DNA of 64,000 bases from Phascolomyces articulosus. Lineage: Eukaryota; Mucoromycota; Mucoromycetes; Mucorales; Lichtheimiaceae. The notes under the pieces were generated by a model, which worked only from the letters and a program-made list of their open reading frames with translations, did no database searches and was not told the origin of the DNA. Location: the NCBI GenBank assembly GCA_025677815.1, contig JAIXMP010000006.1, positions 744,001 through 808,000 on the forward strand, in the 5' to 3' direction. The translations under genes and the position numbers were made by a program. Positions within the stretch are counted from its first letter, which is position 1. The number at the start of each line of letters is the position of its first letter. Below, in pieces: positions 26,147-37,502 of the stretch.

Positions 26147-27584
26147 TAGAAGGATGAATTCAGTGGAATATATAAATGTTTTTCTTTTCACTCTCACCAC
26201 CACTACTACTTCTGCTATTACTACAATTCAACCTTTTTTTTTGGCGGGGGAAAAGTTAGAAAAGTAGGGAAAAACAAACTCTTGGATTGGGTTGTTGGTT
26301 TGAAAAAAAAAAAAAGGAAAATGTGATTTCTCTACCTTTTTTATTTTAAGTAGTCCCCGCCTATTGAGTTGGTATCAAATCAGCCGAGCTTTATTTCCTT
26401 CATGTTCTGGATCAAAGCATTTGATGTTCCCGCGCATACATACATCAAGGGGAAGAAGAAAAAAGGTAAGCATTTGAAACGGGGCTATCTATCATTCAAG
26501 GTATCTTAATGCTATATTTCTATGCACCACACAACCACCACCTATTTGTTGATGTGCGTGAAAAAGGAGGTGAGGGGCAGAGGGGTGATGATGATAGCAA
26601 TACAATAATATTAATAATAATATATGTATAATACATGTAGTGACAATGTAATGAATGCATTACTTGGTACTACTACTTTCATGGGATCGTCAATGGATAT
26701 ATAAAGTCAATTAAAACCAACAAAATTATAAAAATAGTTTCTATAAAAACGACACAATTTTTTTTCCCATCCTTTTAAATGTACCATTATTCTTCCTTTT
26801 ATTACGTCTTTCAAACAAAATAATGCATAACAACCGAATACATTGACGAACAAGAAGGAGAATATATACATTGCAAAGCACGGCTCAACTCGCATGTTAT
26901 CCTATTTGTACTATGACATTTTTTTTTCTTGGCTAATTTATTACAAGTAGATACTCAAAAATTTACTAATAACATTTTAATCTTGAATTTAACTGCATTA
27001 GATGTGTTTCTTTCCAAATTATAATATAACAAGGATTATCTATCAGCTATTATAATCGATAGCTATTATTACAAAAAAAGTGTGGGAAATAACAAGTTAT
27101 ATTGGTAAAAAAAAAAAGTAATAAATATATATACAATGGAATTGTCTATATGGTTACTGTTTGTCCCCGTGAAATATATTTTTTATAATATATCCACAAT
27201 TGTTCAATTGTTTACAAAATGTTAGTATAAACTAAAAGAACAACAGGTTTAAATCATGAATTATAATGACTATTTATATACAGAGTACTAGTATATAACC
27301 AAAAGAAAAAAGTAGAGTAGATCAATGATGCTATCCTTTCTATAAAGTCATATCACGACGACTCACATCATTCCATATCATGAAAGAAAAATAAAATAAT
27401 GAAGTGGCACTTTTTTTTTACTATTGATAGATGACACAATACACTGAAAAGGTCAAAAACACAATTCTATTATATGGGATTTTTAAAGTGTGCAACAACA
27501 ACTCACTTTGTCCATGTGACTCAAAAAATATTTAATTTGGTAAATAATCCTGCACCCTTTCGTCATAAAACTTATTTTATTTTT
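26147..27584. other. Intergenic region between UBL3-like and cullin genes
   Basis: Upstream of the UBL3-like gene and downstream of the cullin gene. AT-rich; no exon, RNA or repeat that I can support. Confidence 0.5.
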
Positions 27585-30500
27585 TTAAGGAATGTATCTG
27601 TAGATCCATGCTTGTTCACGCACTATACATTGTCTACGTATAGAATAATATAATTTTTTTATTAGTATATAATTCTCTTCATTGGTTATCATCGTATTAC
27701 TCTCTATGAACTTACTTGTCAATAACAAACTCGATGGCAAGTTTCAATTCCCGTGTCTAATAAATAGTTCATAAATAGAAATTCATACTTGAGCGTTCAT
27801 AAAAACTCTTCCTCGCTTGATTTTTTTTATCAACAAAAGTAAAAATAAATATATACATCAATTGAAAATGGAAGTTGCGAACGTAATTCGGTTACAAGTT
27901 CAGCGTGTTTTAGTCTACGCTTTGCTTTCATAATACGTGCAATGGTAGATGCGGTCTATTGCGTATTGTATAAAATAGATTAAAACATATTGAAATAATG
28001 GATGAAAGCAATAAAGAGAAAAAAAATCATATAGGAATGTTACCCGTTGTTTTCTATTGTTTGATAAATGAAGTTTTTCAATACCACTATCCAATTGTGT
28101 TTGTTCTTCATCTACGGAAGTAGCTTCATTACTAAATAAACTAATGGTATTTTCTCGACATTCAAATTGATCATTCAATTGATATAAAACAGCGTTATTA
28201 TTATTAAAGTCCATTGTACTATCTGAAGATTCTTTTCTTAATAGCACGGGGTATTTTTCTTGACACATGAGTTCGATTTCACTTTCTATGGTTGATTTTT
28301 CTATAGATAACAAAAGATGATGATAATTAATATATATTCACCAATAACTCGGAAAGAAATATATTTTTATATATACCCATAGATAACTTGGTTGCCAATT
28401 CTTCCACTGTCCATGGGTGTTGATCGGTATCATTGAATTGTAAAAGAATCTGTGCTTGCTTAAAACTGGCAATAATGGTTTTAGTTCCTGAAGGAAATTC
28501 ACCCGTCATAGTGGCCGTGCCTAATGAATGAACCCAATGAACACTTCGGTTGATAAAATTTCCACGATAAAATTTACTAAATGAATCAAGATAAGCTATA
28601 ATCTATATAGGTCATATTTTTTTTGTTCATAACAAAAAGCAACAGTTTGGTTAGTGTCGTCATACTATGATCTGTACAAAATAGAGCGAGCAATAAAAAT
28701 ACAAATAGAAAAAATAATAATGATATACTTCTTGAGGAAGTGGCGGCGGTGAATCTTCCTTTTTCAATACCAATGTGGACGACCAGTTTGTTTTTTCAAG
28801 TGTTAAAATATTGCAGTTTTCATTCATTGTTGGATGCTCCTTTGAACTCTATGAATAAGATTATTACCATTATATAATACAGATTGAAAAAAAGAGTGAA
28901 ATTTGATTCTTATTAAAAAATATTCTATATATTCAACTTACAATAAACTTTCGATAAAGATCTTTGGATTTACCAATATCATTGACTATGGAACGCATAT
29001 TTTTTGTGAATTCGGGACCACAAGCTTTATTTTTTTTATATCAAAGTTAGTCATAATATATCATAAATAATAATATCATTATATGAAAAAACAATAGTGT
29101 TAGCATTACCAGACTCCAAACCTTCAAGCATCACATTTTCATGATCAGTATGGCTAACATATAATAAAAGTCGGTTGGCCAGGGACTTTCGATAACATAT
29201 TTCAAATACATCTTTATCTATTCAGAATTGATCATTATGTGAATGGCATGTTAACATCACGGAACAGTTTTTTTCCATCTCTTTACTTTTTTGACAATGT
29301 TTTACCTTTCAAATATCGAAATAACGACATGGCTTGATAACAAATATCCTGTACATTTTCAGCTTTTTTCTTCTTTGTATTATTCTAATAAATAGAGACG
29401 AAAACAACAATTGTTAATCCCACCCATGCTCAATATAGATATTTATTTTCATATCTTACTTGCTCCATGGCTCCTGTAGTAGCAACACGTAATTTTAAAT
29501 CCACAAATTTGACTAAAGAACGAGTCATTTGTAGTTCATAATGATGGAGAAGCAATCGGAAACCATTATTGATAGCATCTAATAAAGTAGTATTTTTGTT
29601 CATGGTAACATTGACTATGCGTTCCAATTTACTTTTGAATTTGAGAATGAATTTAACAAGTCTTATATCACTATTCATTGTAGGATGATTTTCATGATGT
29701 TTTTTTTCAAAGATGATTTTGCCTCGATTCTAGATAATACAGATATACAATAACCCATGAGAAATCATCTCCTTCCTTCCTTCCAATTATTATCAATGGA
29801 TTTTTTTTGTTTACCTTGATGTATGAAATAAACGATTGACATAAGAGAGGTAAATCTTGGATAGTACACGTAGTGTAAAGGATATTAATGGATTGGGTAT
29901 CGCTTATATCAAGCATATGGTGAAACCCTATTGAACGATTGAAGAAGAGGTTGCCACAAATAAATAAATAAAAACAAATAGTATTAGATACTTTCTCAGA
30001 GTCCCCTCTTCATGTTTATTATTAAAAAAACTCGTTAACTACCTTTAGATACCAATGGCTCCATATTTTCTTGAATCCATTTATTAATTACAATCTCAGA
30101 AAGTTTTTCTCTTGTACTGCTCAAAAGATAAGTTTGGTGGGATTTTTCATATTCTTCTTGGTATTTTGCATAGGATAAATAATCAGGCACAGAGAGTTTG
30201 GCAACTAACCGTTTTGAAACCTGTTCATAATAAGTTGCCATAGTTTCCAGGAGACACGGTTCAAAGTCACGTTGATATATGCCAAAATATTGAAGGATTT
30301 GAATAATGGATCCCAAAAGTTCGGAGTCTATCATGCGATCCATTCTAACGTAATATTTGTAAGTCTTTGGATACATCCATTGCACATCCTTTTCGTCTTA
30401 TTAAATAATAAAAATTCAGATCGATTGGGATTTTTTTACCTATCGTGTCGTATGGAACGTAATAGACTGGAAAGTAAACGCTTTTTTACTGGTGGTTGAT

Positions 30501-31534
30501 CAATGATATATTTTTTAAATAACGAAAGACCAAGATCACTAAAGGATAATGAAAAGTCAGTATACTAGAAAGATCTTTTGTATCAAAAAATATAGAGTGA
30601 GAGACTTACGCAATAGAGCGATAGGATGTATTTTTTAAAACATATCCACGATCCAATTCACAGAAAATTTGACCAATTTGATTCTATCCATTATAACCAT
30701 CATTAGAGAAAAAACAGCTTTCAATGAACATATACCCTTCCCCAACCTTCCTTCCTTGTTCTTTGTCTCCTCTTTACCATTTGATCGTTTTTCTCTATCC
30801 AGATGATATTCAAATATTCAAGAAAATCGTCATTAGATGATGTTGCCATTCTAAAATAAGATGGATTGCAATGATGAAATCATTATAAGATTATTAATAA
30901 TCTATCAAATGGATCCTCTCATGTCATACTTATATTTACACACTCACTTTACCCATAATGAAGATTGATCAGTAAAATAATCAACCAATTCTTTATGAAG
31001 TCGATCATAGAGTTCTTTTGATTTTCCACATTGACAGATATTAGAACAAAGCTATAAATATTCATAAAGAAAGAAAGAAAAAACGTGGGATATTATTATA
31101 AAGAACTATCTTTTGATACATGGAGAATTGAAAAAACAAGTGTGTAGTTTATGGATCATCGTCTTACTTCATAAGCGGTTTGAATATTAATATTATGTCG
31201 ATGTTTGCCCTGTAATATAGAAGATAACAATAATTGATGGCTTTCCCAGGCAATATCAAAATACGCGTCTTGAGACATGTATTCCACAGGTTCTATCATA
31301 AAAAATAGACGTTGGTTTATTAATTTTTCAAGTTACAGACGCGTCGTATGTATGTGTGTATTGAATGCACGAACATGCCAACTCTATATTTTATTCATTG
31401 CAATGGAGGCGAACCGAGAGAAGAAAAAAAGTATATGTACTCTCATTACCTTTCAAGTTTTTCACATTCCAAACAAAATCAACTTCCATGTCATTGTCAT
31501 TTTTTTGTTCTCGTAACTTGAAATCAAATAGCAT
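27585..31534 (-). CDS. Cullin-4-like ubiquitin-ligase scaffold, 18 exons
   Basis: Exons (high to low): 31534-31450, 31292-31168, 31051-30948, 30850-30778, 30683-30610, 30538-30440, 30344-30043, 29927-29815, 29729-29460, 29384-29306, 29217-29110, 29024-28942, 28848-28729, 28602-28377, 28300-28044, 27955-27857, 27756-27716, 27633-27585; 768 residues. Seen: cullin-repeat blocks (FCELDRGYVLKN, IADLGLSLF, MIDSELLGSIIQIL), cullin-homology blocks (LFRYLKDKDVFE, SLGTATMTGEFPSGTK, EELATKLS), and the neddylation helix RIMKAKRRLKH with its Lys. The C-terminal winged helix ends YRYIP. FLDRTYVL-like and QLPF features fit CUL4 best. CUL4 scaffolds DDB1-based ligases. An upstream exon ending at a GGT junction near 31551 is possible, so the true start may lie further up. 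Confidence 0.9.
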
Positions 31535-32462
31535 GTCGGCAAAAGGAACCTGAGGTGAAGGGGGAAAAAAGTATATAAAGTGGAGAAGAAATCAACAGAC
31601 TGAACTCGCTTTGACTTGGCATGTGGATTGTGTAACATAAAAATGGTGTCACTCTTTTGGGTATGGATGCTAGCAAATGGATTTGTATCTTATCCAGCAT
31701 ATGAAGGACCTATTATCTTCTTAGGGCAGCTTTTACTGGAGGATAATGATTTTGGAGAATGCTGCATTTTCCTTACTTGCATTGACTTTGATGGTTCTAT
31801 GTAACATTTGACAACAGCAGGTTTAATTGCCTATTTTTTTTAAGTATATAAAATACCTTCTTTTTTTGAATATTACTTGAAGTTAATGATATTTCATGAT
31901 GTCGTTTATCACGTTTCTTCTGAATAATGATACAGTTATCAATATCGCTATCGTAATATAGATAGAAACTAAAAACTGCTAGTAAGAAAAATTCTCATGC
32001 AATACTGTCATTTATTATTATATACCTTTTTTTTTGAATTTTGCTTGGATATAATGATATATTTTTCATGATGTTAATCCATGTTTTTGTTTTGCTTTGT
32101 AAGCTTTTTTTTCTGCCAAATTGATACATTGGTTAATTGATTTATCTAACGGTTCTTTTTTTATCATAGCCTTTGAAAAAGCAAAAGAGAACTTACTACG
32201 TAAATAAATGTCTTCCCTTGTTTTTCTGTTACAATTCTTCTTTGTTAAAACAAATTAATATTTTTAGTATACTATTTGTAAAATCATATATATTCTCTTC
32301 ACATTGTATTTTTTTATTCTAAGCATGCTTGTATTGGTTTTAAATATGCAATAGTCTATGGGATATATAGATTCTAGAAAATTATGTAATTAATTTTCAT
32401 CGTGAAGAAAATATCAAACTTTAACTCCGAAAGGCACTAGGAGTGGAGACACCTCTCCAGCC
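31535..32462. other. Intergenic region with possible exon remnants and a dispersed repeat
   Basis: No complete gene. Two minus-strand stretches (about 31850-31985 and 32020-32170) look like diverged copies of one another: both contain an ACATCATGAAA..CAAAAAAA..GGTAT order. They carry short Lys/Gln-rich coding-like runs (for example KKEPLDKSINQCINLAEKK), followed by a donor-like GGTAT. They could be remnants of one duplicated exon. The dispersed repeat at 32213-32395 is listed separately. Confidence 0.35.
32213..32395 (+). repeat. Dispersed direct repeat, copy 1
   Basis: Closely resembles 62386-62540 in the same orientation, sharing TTCTTTGTTA, ACAAATTAATATTTTTAGTA, the CATATATATTCTC stretch and TTTTTAAATATGCAAT. 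Identity and class are unknown. It ends about 70 bases before the inverted-repeat element. Confidence 0.7.
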
Positions 32463-32505
32463 TTGTGTAACAATGGGACCTCAGGACTCTCCCCTCGGGG
32501 ATTCT

Positions 32506-32700
32506 TACAGGATTTTTCCTCGTTTTAGGCGGTCCATTTTTTCAACATGGCGCTGGTTTTTCTTTAAGATGGCGGTTAGCGGAGACTTTCATAGCGCGTG
32601 ATGTATTTTTCATTTGACGCTGGGTTTTTTTACTGTGGCGCCAAACATTTTATAATTTGCTGCCCAAATGCTTTTTACTTGGTGGCTTACAACCCCAGTT
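32506..32700 (+). repeat. Left long terminal inverted repeat
   Basis: Matches the reverse of 37290-37483. The best-conserved part is about 32536-32630, with modular TTTTTCAACATGGCGCTGG, AAGATGGCGGTTAG and TTTTTCATTTGACGCTGGG units. A weaker match resumes at GCCCAAATGCTTTT. Confidence 0.85.
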
Positions 32701-32879
32701 GTAGCAATTCTTTTGTAGCATGGAAAGAAAAACTAGACAAAAAGTTGGTTATTTTTTTTAATGATAAAGAATAAATGATGATTTTAAAAACAATAGTAAC
32801 TATAACATTTTTTCTTCAAGGATACAACGAAGAAAATAAGACATTGCATGACGTATCTACCCTTCACAATCTTTAGCAG

Positions 32880-33070
32880 TAAATAAGTATGCTGACTGGA
32901 CAATACGAGGTGTCAAAGGACTATTTGTTGATAAGATCTATCGTTTCACACCAGCCTTCAACTTGGACCAAAACTCCTCTATGGGATTCAACATTAGTGA
33001 ATAAGGAGGAAGGTATATTGCTGATAAAATTGTAGATTTTTGGCAACCAATCGCTCCACGAGACTTATAC
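32880..33070 (-). pseudogene. DDE_3-type transposase relic
   Basis: The minus strand reads LPPYS followed by NPIEEFWSKLKAGVKR, the region around the third acidic residue of IS630/Tc1-type (DDE_3) transposases. A stop follows immediately and the rest is unreadable. A second, inverted relic of the same region lies at 37890-38140. Confidence 0.6.
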
Positions 33071-33830
33071 GTTTCGTAAATGTAACTCGTACTGTGTAAA
33101 AAGTATAACACCATGTAGATACATAGTATAGAGGTTTCAGAATGATCATATTACACAATAATAATAGCAGTCAGTAAGCTCCTGGTTTAATGAGTCTGGT
33201 GTATTAAAAATTCTTGGAAATTTATTGTATGCCCTCTGGAACAAGCATTTGCTATTACAGTTTAAAAAGGAATAATAAACTGTTGTTATAATAAAATGTG
33301 GATATGAACAAAGGAAGATAACAACACGAAACTATACATATATTCTTCGTAACAACGAATGAAAACTTGCCAGTGACCACAGCATATTATATTATCACCA
33401 CGGATAACGGCAAATTCTTTCCTTATTGATATGCATATTACACATTCCAATACCACACCTAATCTCGATCCAAATGAAAAAGTCAAATAATACATAAAAT
33501 TACAGTCAACGATACTTCCAATAGCTTGAACCTTGAACGATTTGAAAAGATACATTTTGATATAGTAATTTTAAAAAAGATTTATTACTATAATATAAAC
33601 AATAGAGAGGTGGAAAAAAGCTAGTACACTCAGATATAACAGTTTGTAATAAGACAGGAAAAGGGATATGACGTCGGAGAGTGGAGAAAGTAGATAAAAG
33701 TAATAAGACCATCAAGAACAGTAACCAACTGTGAGGAATTTTGTAAGTCATCACTGCTTCGTCTATAAAAAGAAAAGAAAAAAAATAAGTTAAACATATC
33801 GTTATACACTGCTTCCTCCACCTCGCATGA

Positions 33831-34036
33831 GAACCCAAGTCAATGGTGTTCATCCGAAGACTACTACTGCAATGGTTGGTATCATGGTGTTCATCCAAAG
33901 GACTACTACTACAAGCATCTCATGCACAATCAAGAACCCAAGCCAATGGTGTTCATCCGAAGACTACTACTGCAATGGTTGGTATCATGGTGTTCATCCA
34001 AAGGACTACTACTACAAGCATCTTGTTTGCTGAGGT
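33831..34036 (+). repeat. Tandem repeat, 103-base unit, two copies
   Basis: GAACCCAAG at 33831 recurs at 33934 and the two 103-base units are nearly identical. Each unit is itself built of two similar halves starting GGTGTTCATCC and containing ACTACTACT. Since 103 is not a multiple of three, a coding role across the junction is unlikely. Confidence 0.85.
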
Positions 34037-34756
34037 GGTTAGGAAGCCAAGAGTGTGTCAAGAAAATAAAGAAAAAGAATAACGACTTATCAAAAATAGT
34101 AGCATTATAGAATTCTTCGAGACACTCATTGCTTTCGCCTATAATAGAAATAGAAAAAAAAAGTTAAATATACGGTTGTTTTATAAGAGAAACCGAGTCA
34201 AAAAGTATGGTAATAAACCTGCAATAAATAGCATCAAGACAATGTGTGAGTGGGGTGGTAGTTCAAGCCAGACTTGGATCTGATACCGTGGGGATGGGGA
34301 TGTAGGAGTGGTTGGGGATGAAGTTGGCGTAGTGGAAAGGGTTTCCTTTCACCCAATCTTCAAAGGCAGAATTGCTATCAAATATTTCTTATACAATAGA
34401 TGTAGAAAGTTTGGAAGAACACAGATGAGGTACCCAAGGTCATCAGATGTAGAGGCCATAATAATGATAATAATAAAAAATTATAACAAGTCGTGAACGA
34501 TAAGAAGTATAGGAGGCTTTATTTATTAATAACTGATGTGACTGAAAACGAATTTGAAGATTCAGGAGTGAGGATGACGTAGTTTTTCCTGGTGAATAAT
34601 GAACTCGGTTAAAGCCAAAGTTTTTAATAACCGAATTCAAACCAGTCGAAGCCTTTTTCCCCACAGCGCGTTCGATTACTTATTTTGATTGCTTTCGTAA
34701 AACTCCCTTTGCTCTTTGAAATCCTTTCACTACTATTACTACTAGTACTACAGTCA

Positions 34757-36555
34757 ATGCCAGGCAAACGAAAGCGCACTTCCAATGACGCACAATGGTG
34801 TCTCAATAATTCCAACACTCTTACGGTCAAGGATTTCGCTATTGAATTTGGTCTCACCGATCGACAATACACAGTGACCAGATACCGAAACATTTTGAGG
34901 GCACACTTTAGTAGAGACAGAAGAGAAAGTCTTCTTCAAGATTTGGATGGATGGAAGAAGTCCCTTGATGCAAAGAATTTCTGGAAAGAACAAGCAAGAA
35001 AACAAACAATAGCTGAAACTCGTGTAAGATGCTCAGCTTTTGTTGATGCAATAATTCACGAAGAAGGTCCAAAAGGATCATCAATCATCAACGATGACAG
35101 CAATAATAATGTTGAAAGCAGCAGTAGCAGCAGCACCAACAATCGTGATCGTGGTACCAACATTAATAATTCTGATGATAATAACCATAATGATCGTAGT
35201 ATCAGCGAACGTAATCACAACAGTAGCAACAACAATATTAATAGTAACAATGAAAGTAATAGTAACAGTAACAACAGTAATACTGGTAGTTGTAGCAATA
35301 ATAGTGGCAGTAATACAAGCAACAATAATAATAGTAGTAGTTCAGAAAGCAGCAATCCGGGTACATCAACACCAACCGAAATACATACCCCGTTCATCAT
35401 TAAACACGTTAATGTCACTGACACATTTAAACAATACCAAGAATACATTTCATCACACTACCCAACATTTACAATTGAAAAAGATCTACAAGAAATCATG
35501 GCAACGGCAAATATCTTGTTCTTGGCACCCGATGACCATAGTGATTGCAAAAAAAAAAATATTCCAACTGTCCAACCTTGACTTGATGTGCACAGAAATG
35601 TTACAAGAATTAAAAATTCTCGATACTCAAGAAAACGAAGAATTATTTAACGACGACGAATTTATCAAGGTTACAAGGATTATCAATGAAGTTGCTGAGA
35701 AAACGAAAACCATCAGAACGGCCAAATTGGAGCTACTCACATTGGCGGCTTCCATGGAAGGTGGTAATAAAGCAAGCGTAGTTGAAGGAGTAGCAAACTT
35801 GTAAGTGTTGATATGGGAGTCATTGAACTGTGTGTCTGTGTGTGTGCTTCGTAGCTACTGCTCACTGTACTGGTTTATATATTAGATTAACAAAGTTGCC
35901 AAGAGTCGAGATCCTCAACATGGATAAATTGGGAGAAGTCGAACTACAAACAACATATTATGATGCCTTGTTATCCGAGCTTATTGCCGATCAAGATAAG
36001 AATGTTGCATTACGATGGCCAAATAAATCAACAGATGAGGAGCAAACTGATATACGTCCCGATGCGATTGTTTCAACGATCATGCAACACGACTTTGGCT
36101 ACCCTGTTGGTTTCGGAGAAGTAAAGCCTGGCAACAGTTCTACAACAAAACATTCAGTATCACTCGATGTCCTACGCTTAGGAATCGCTTCAAAAAGGGC
36201 AATTGACAAGTGGAAACTGAACTCGTGCCTTGGATTCATGATCAATGGATTTGATCTAACGTTCTTTATTACAAAAAAACAACACAAAAATTGCTACACA
36301 ATGCTGGATATTGCACAGTTCACTTATGCTTCATCCTTATCGAACCTACATTCTTTTGTATCACTGATGAACTTGAACAAGCTGACAAAAGTCGGGCGAT
36401 GTTTCTGGAATGAATGTCATGCTACTCATGTTACGCGAGATGATGAAGCTGGTGCTATGGCGAATGATGACGCTGGTGTTGTCCCAATATCCGAATTATA
36501 TGCACTGATCAGCAGGACTCGCAACCGAACACTTGGTACCTCGTCTAGATATTGA
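34757..36555 (+). CDS. PD-(D/E)XK-like nuclease family protein, 2 exons, homopolymer frame break
   Basis: Exon 1 34757-35800, exon 2 35886-36555. Exon 1 reads through a helical, charged N-terminal part (DFAIEFGLTDRQY, RAHFSRDRRESLLQDL, KQTIAETRVRCSAF) and an Asn/Ser-rich tract (35086-35350). Frame then changes at an 11-A run (35549-35559); one base less keeps frame to the donor TT|GTAAGT. About 570 residues would result. Exon 2 carries RPDAIVS (Asp codon 36061) and, 19 residues on, GFGEVK (Glu 36118, Lys 36124), the D..ExK pattern of PD-(D/E)XK nucleases, then LDVLRLGIASKRAID. The fold is inferred from this pattern only. The A-run break could be a sequencing error, slippage or a true lesion. 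It lies inside the inverted-repeat element and is its only sizeable gene. Confidence 0.6.
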
Positions 36556-37289
36556 ACTTCAGTTGATTACTATTATTCCTTTTTTTTCATTATTATTATC
36601 ATTGACAGTAACCCTTTCTTTAAATTTTTTATTATATAATACTGCATTATATTATTATTTGTCTAGTACATCTATTCAACTTCATCCATTCACACATTTA
36701 ATAATAATAATGTATTATTTTCGTTACTCAAGCATTTTTTACACAAACCATCCAGTCTTTTAACATCCAAACATTTCTATCTGAATACATCTCTTCATCA
36801 TCACTTTTTCCCCAATATTCATTTATAATATAATACCATGATAATATACACCGATTAAAAAGACCCATATACCACAGTATTACTACAGCAAATAAAGTAT
36901 ATATTCATTGCTCTGATAGAGGGCCATAAATAAAAAACATTACTTTTTACTAGGTATGCGAATGCTAGTTTTATTCTGAAAAAAACTAATATAAGAAAAA
37001 AGACTGTCAGTGGATTTAATTCATAGAAAGTGTAGTATTATGCTTTTCTTTTTTTTCTTTCGACCTTGATGATACAGAATCTCAATTGCACTATTGATTT
37101 TATTATGAGAATTAGCGTGTCTTATATAGGCCCTTTTCCTTTGTTCACCTTTTTTTGTAAACAAAAACGGCCGCTTTTCTTAAAAGGTGGTGATTACTTG
37201 GCATGTTATTTCGAAAAAAAAAAGATTAAACAAGGTTCCTATAGGAAAAAGACAGTTTTTCTTCTATGCGTTGTTCTGATCTTTGGTGC

Positions 37290-37483
37290 TGTGATGTTAG
37301 CCACTGGGTAAAAGCATTTGGGCACCACACTGATAATATTTGGTAAAATTTTCAGCCGTCAGCTTGGAAAAAATAACCCAGCGTCAAATGAAAAATACAT
37401 CACGCGCTATGAAAGTCTCTGCTAACCGCCATCTTAAAGAAAAACCAGCGCCACGTTGAAAAAAATGGAGGAAAAATCCTGTA
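37290..37483 (-). repeat. Right long terminal inverted repeat
   Basis: Reverse complement of the left repeat at 32506-32700; ends in AAAAATCCTGTA. The core 37375-37460 differs from the left copy at only a few positions. Confidence 0.85.
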
Positions 37484-37502
37484 TCCAATCATTGTTACAC
37501 AA

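Larger units (their letters stand above)
32463..37502. mobile_element. Candidate 5-kb DNA element with long inverted ends and a PD-(D/E)XK-like protein
   Basis: The outermost inverted repeat is a perfect 13-mer (TTGTGTAACAATG, 32463-32475; reversed at 37490-37502). Just inside, long inverted repeats start TACAGGATTTTTCCTC (32506 and, reversed, 37483). They match strongly for about 120 bases, with weaker similarity further in. The left end has about 24 extra GC-rich bases between 13-mer and TIR. The interior carries one substantial gene (34757-36555, +), a 103-base tandem repeat and a decayed DDE transposase relic (32880-33070). No target-site duplication was found. The palindromic MITE at 58200-58436 shares the TACAGGATTTTT terminus and TTTTTCAAC-TGGC modules, suggesting one family. 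Whether the interior gene drives mobility is inference. Confidence 0.55.

Noticed and set aside
30345..30439. Frame continuing upstream of 30385 with MQWMYPKTYKYY
   Set aside because: Splicing from 30440 to 30344 joins two adjoining cullin blocks in phase; the intervening sequence fits no cullin residue and breaks the frame.
33286..33898. Overlapping minus-strand frames of 89 and 130 codons
   Set aside because: No recognisable motif, Phe/Leu/Ser-rich, and partly over the tandem repeat; not supportable as genes.
35094..35448. Long Ile/Val-rich (+) and Leu-rich (-) frames over the Asn/Ser tract
   Set aside because: Shadow frames of the repetitive AAC/AGT codons in the nuclease-like gene.
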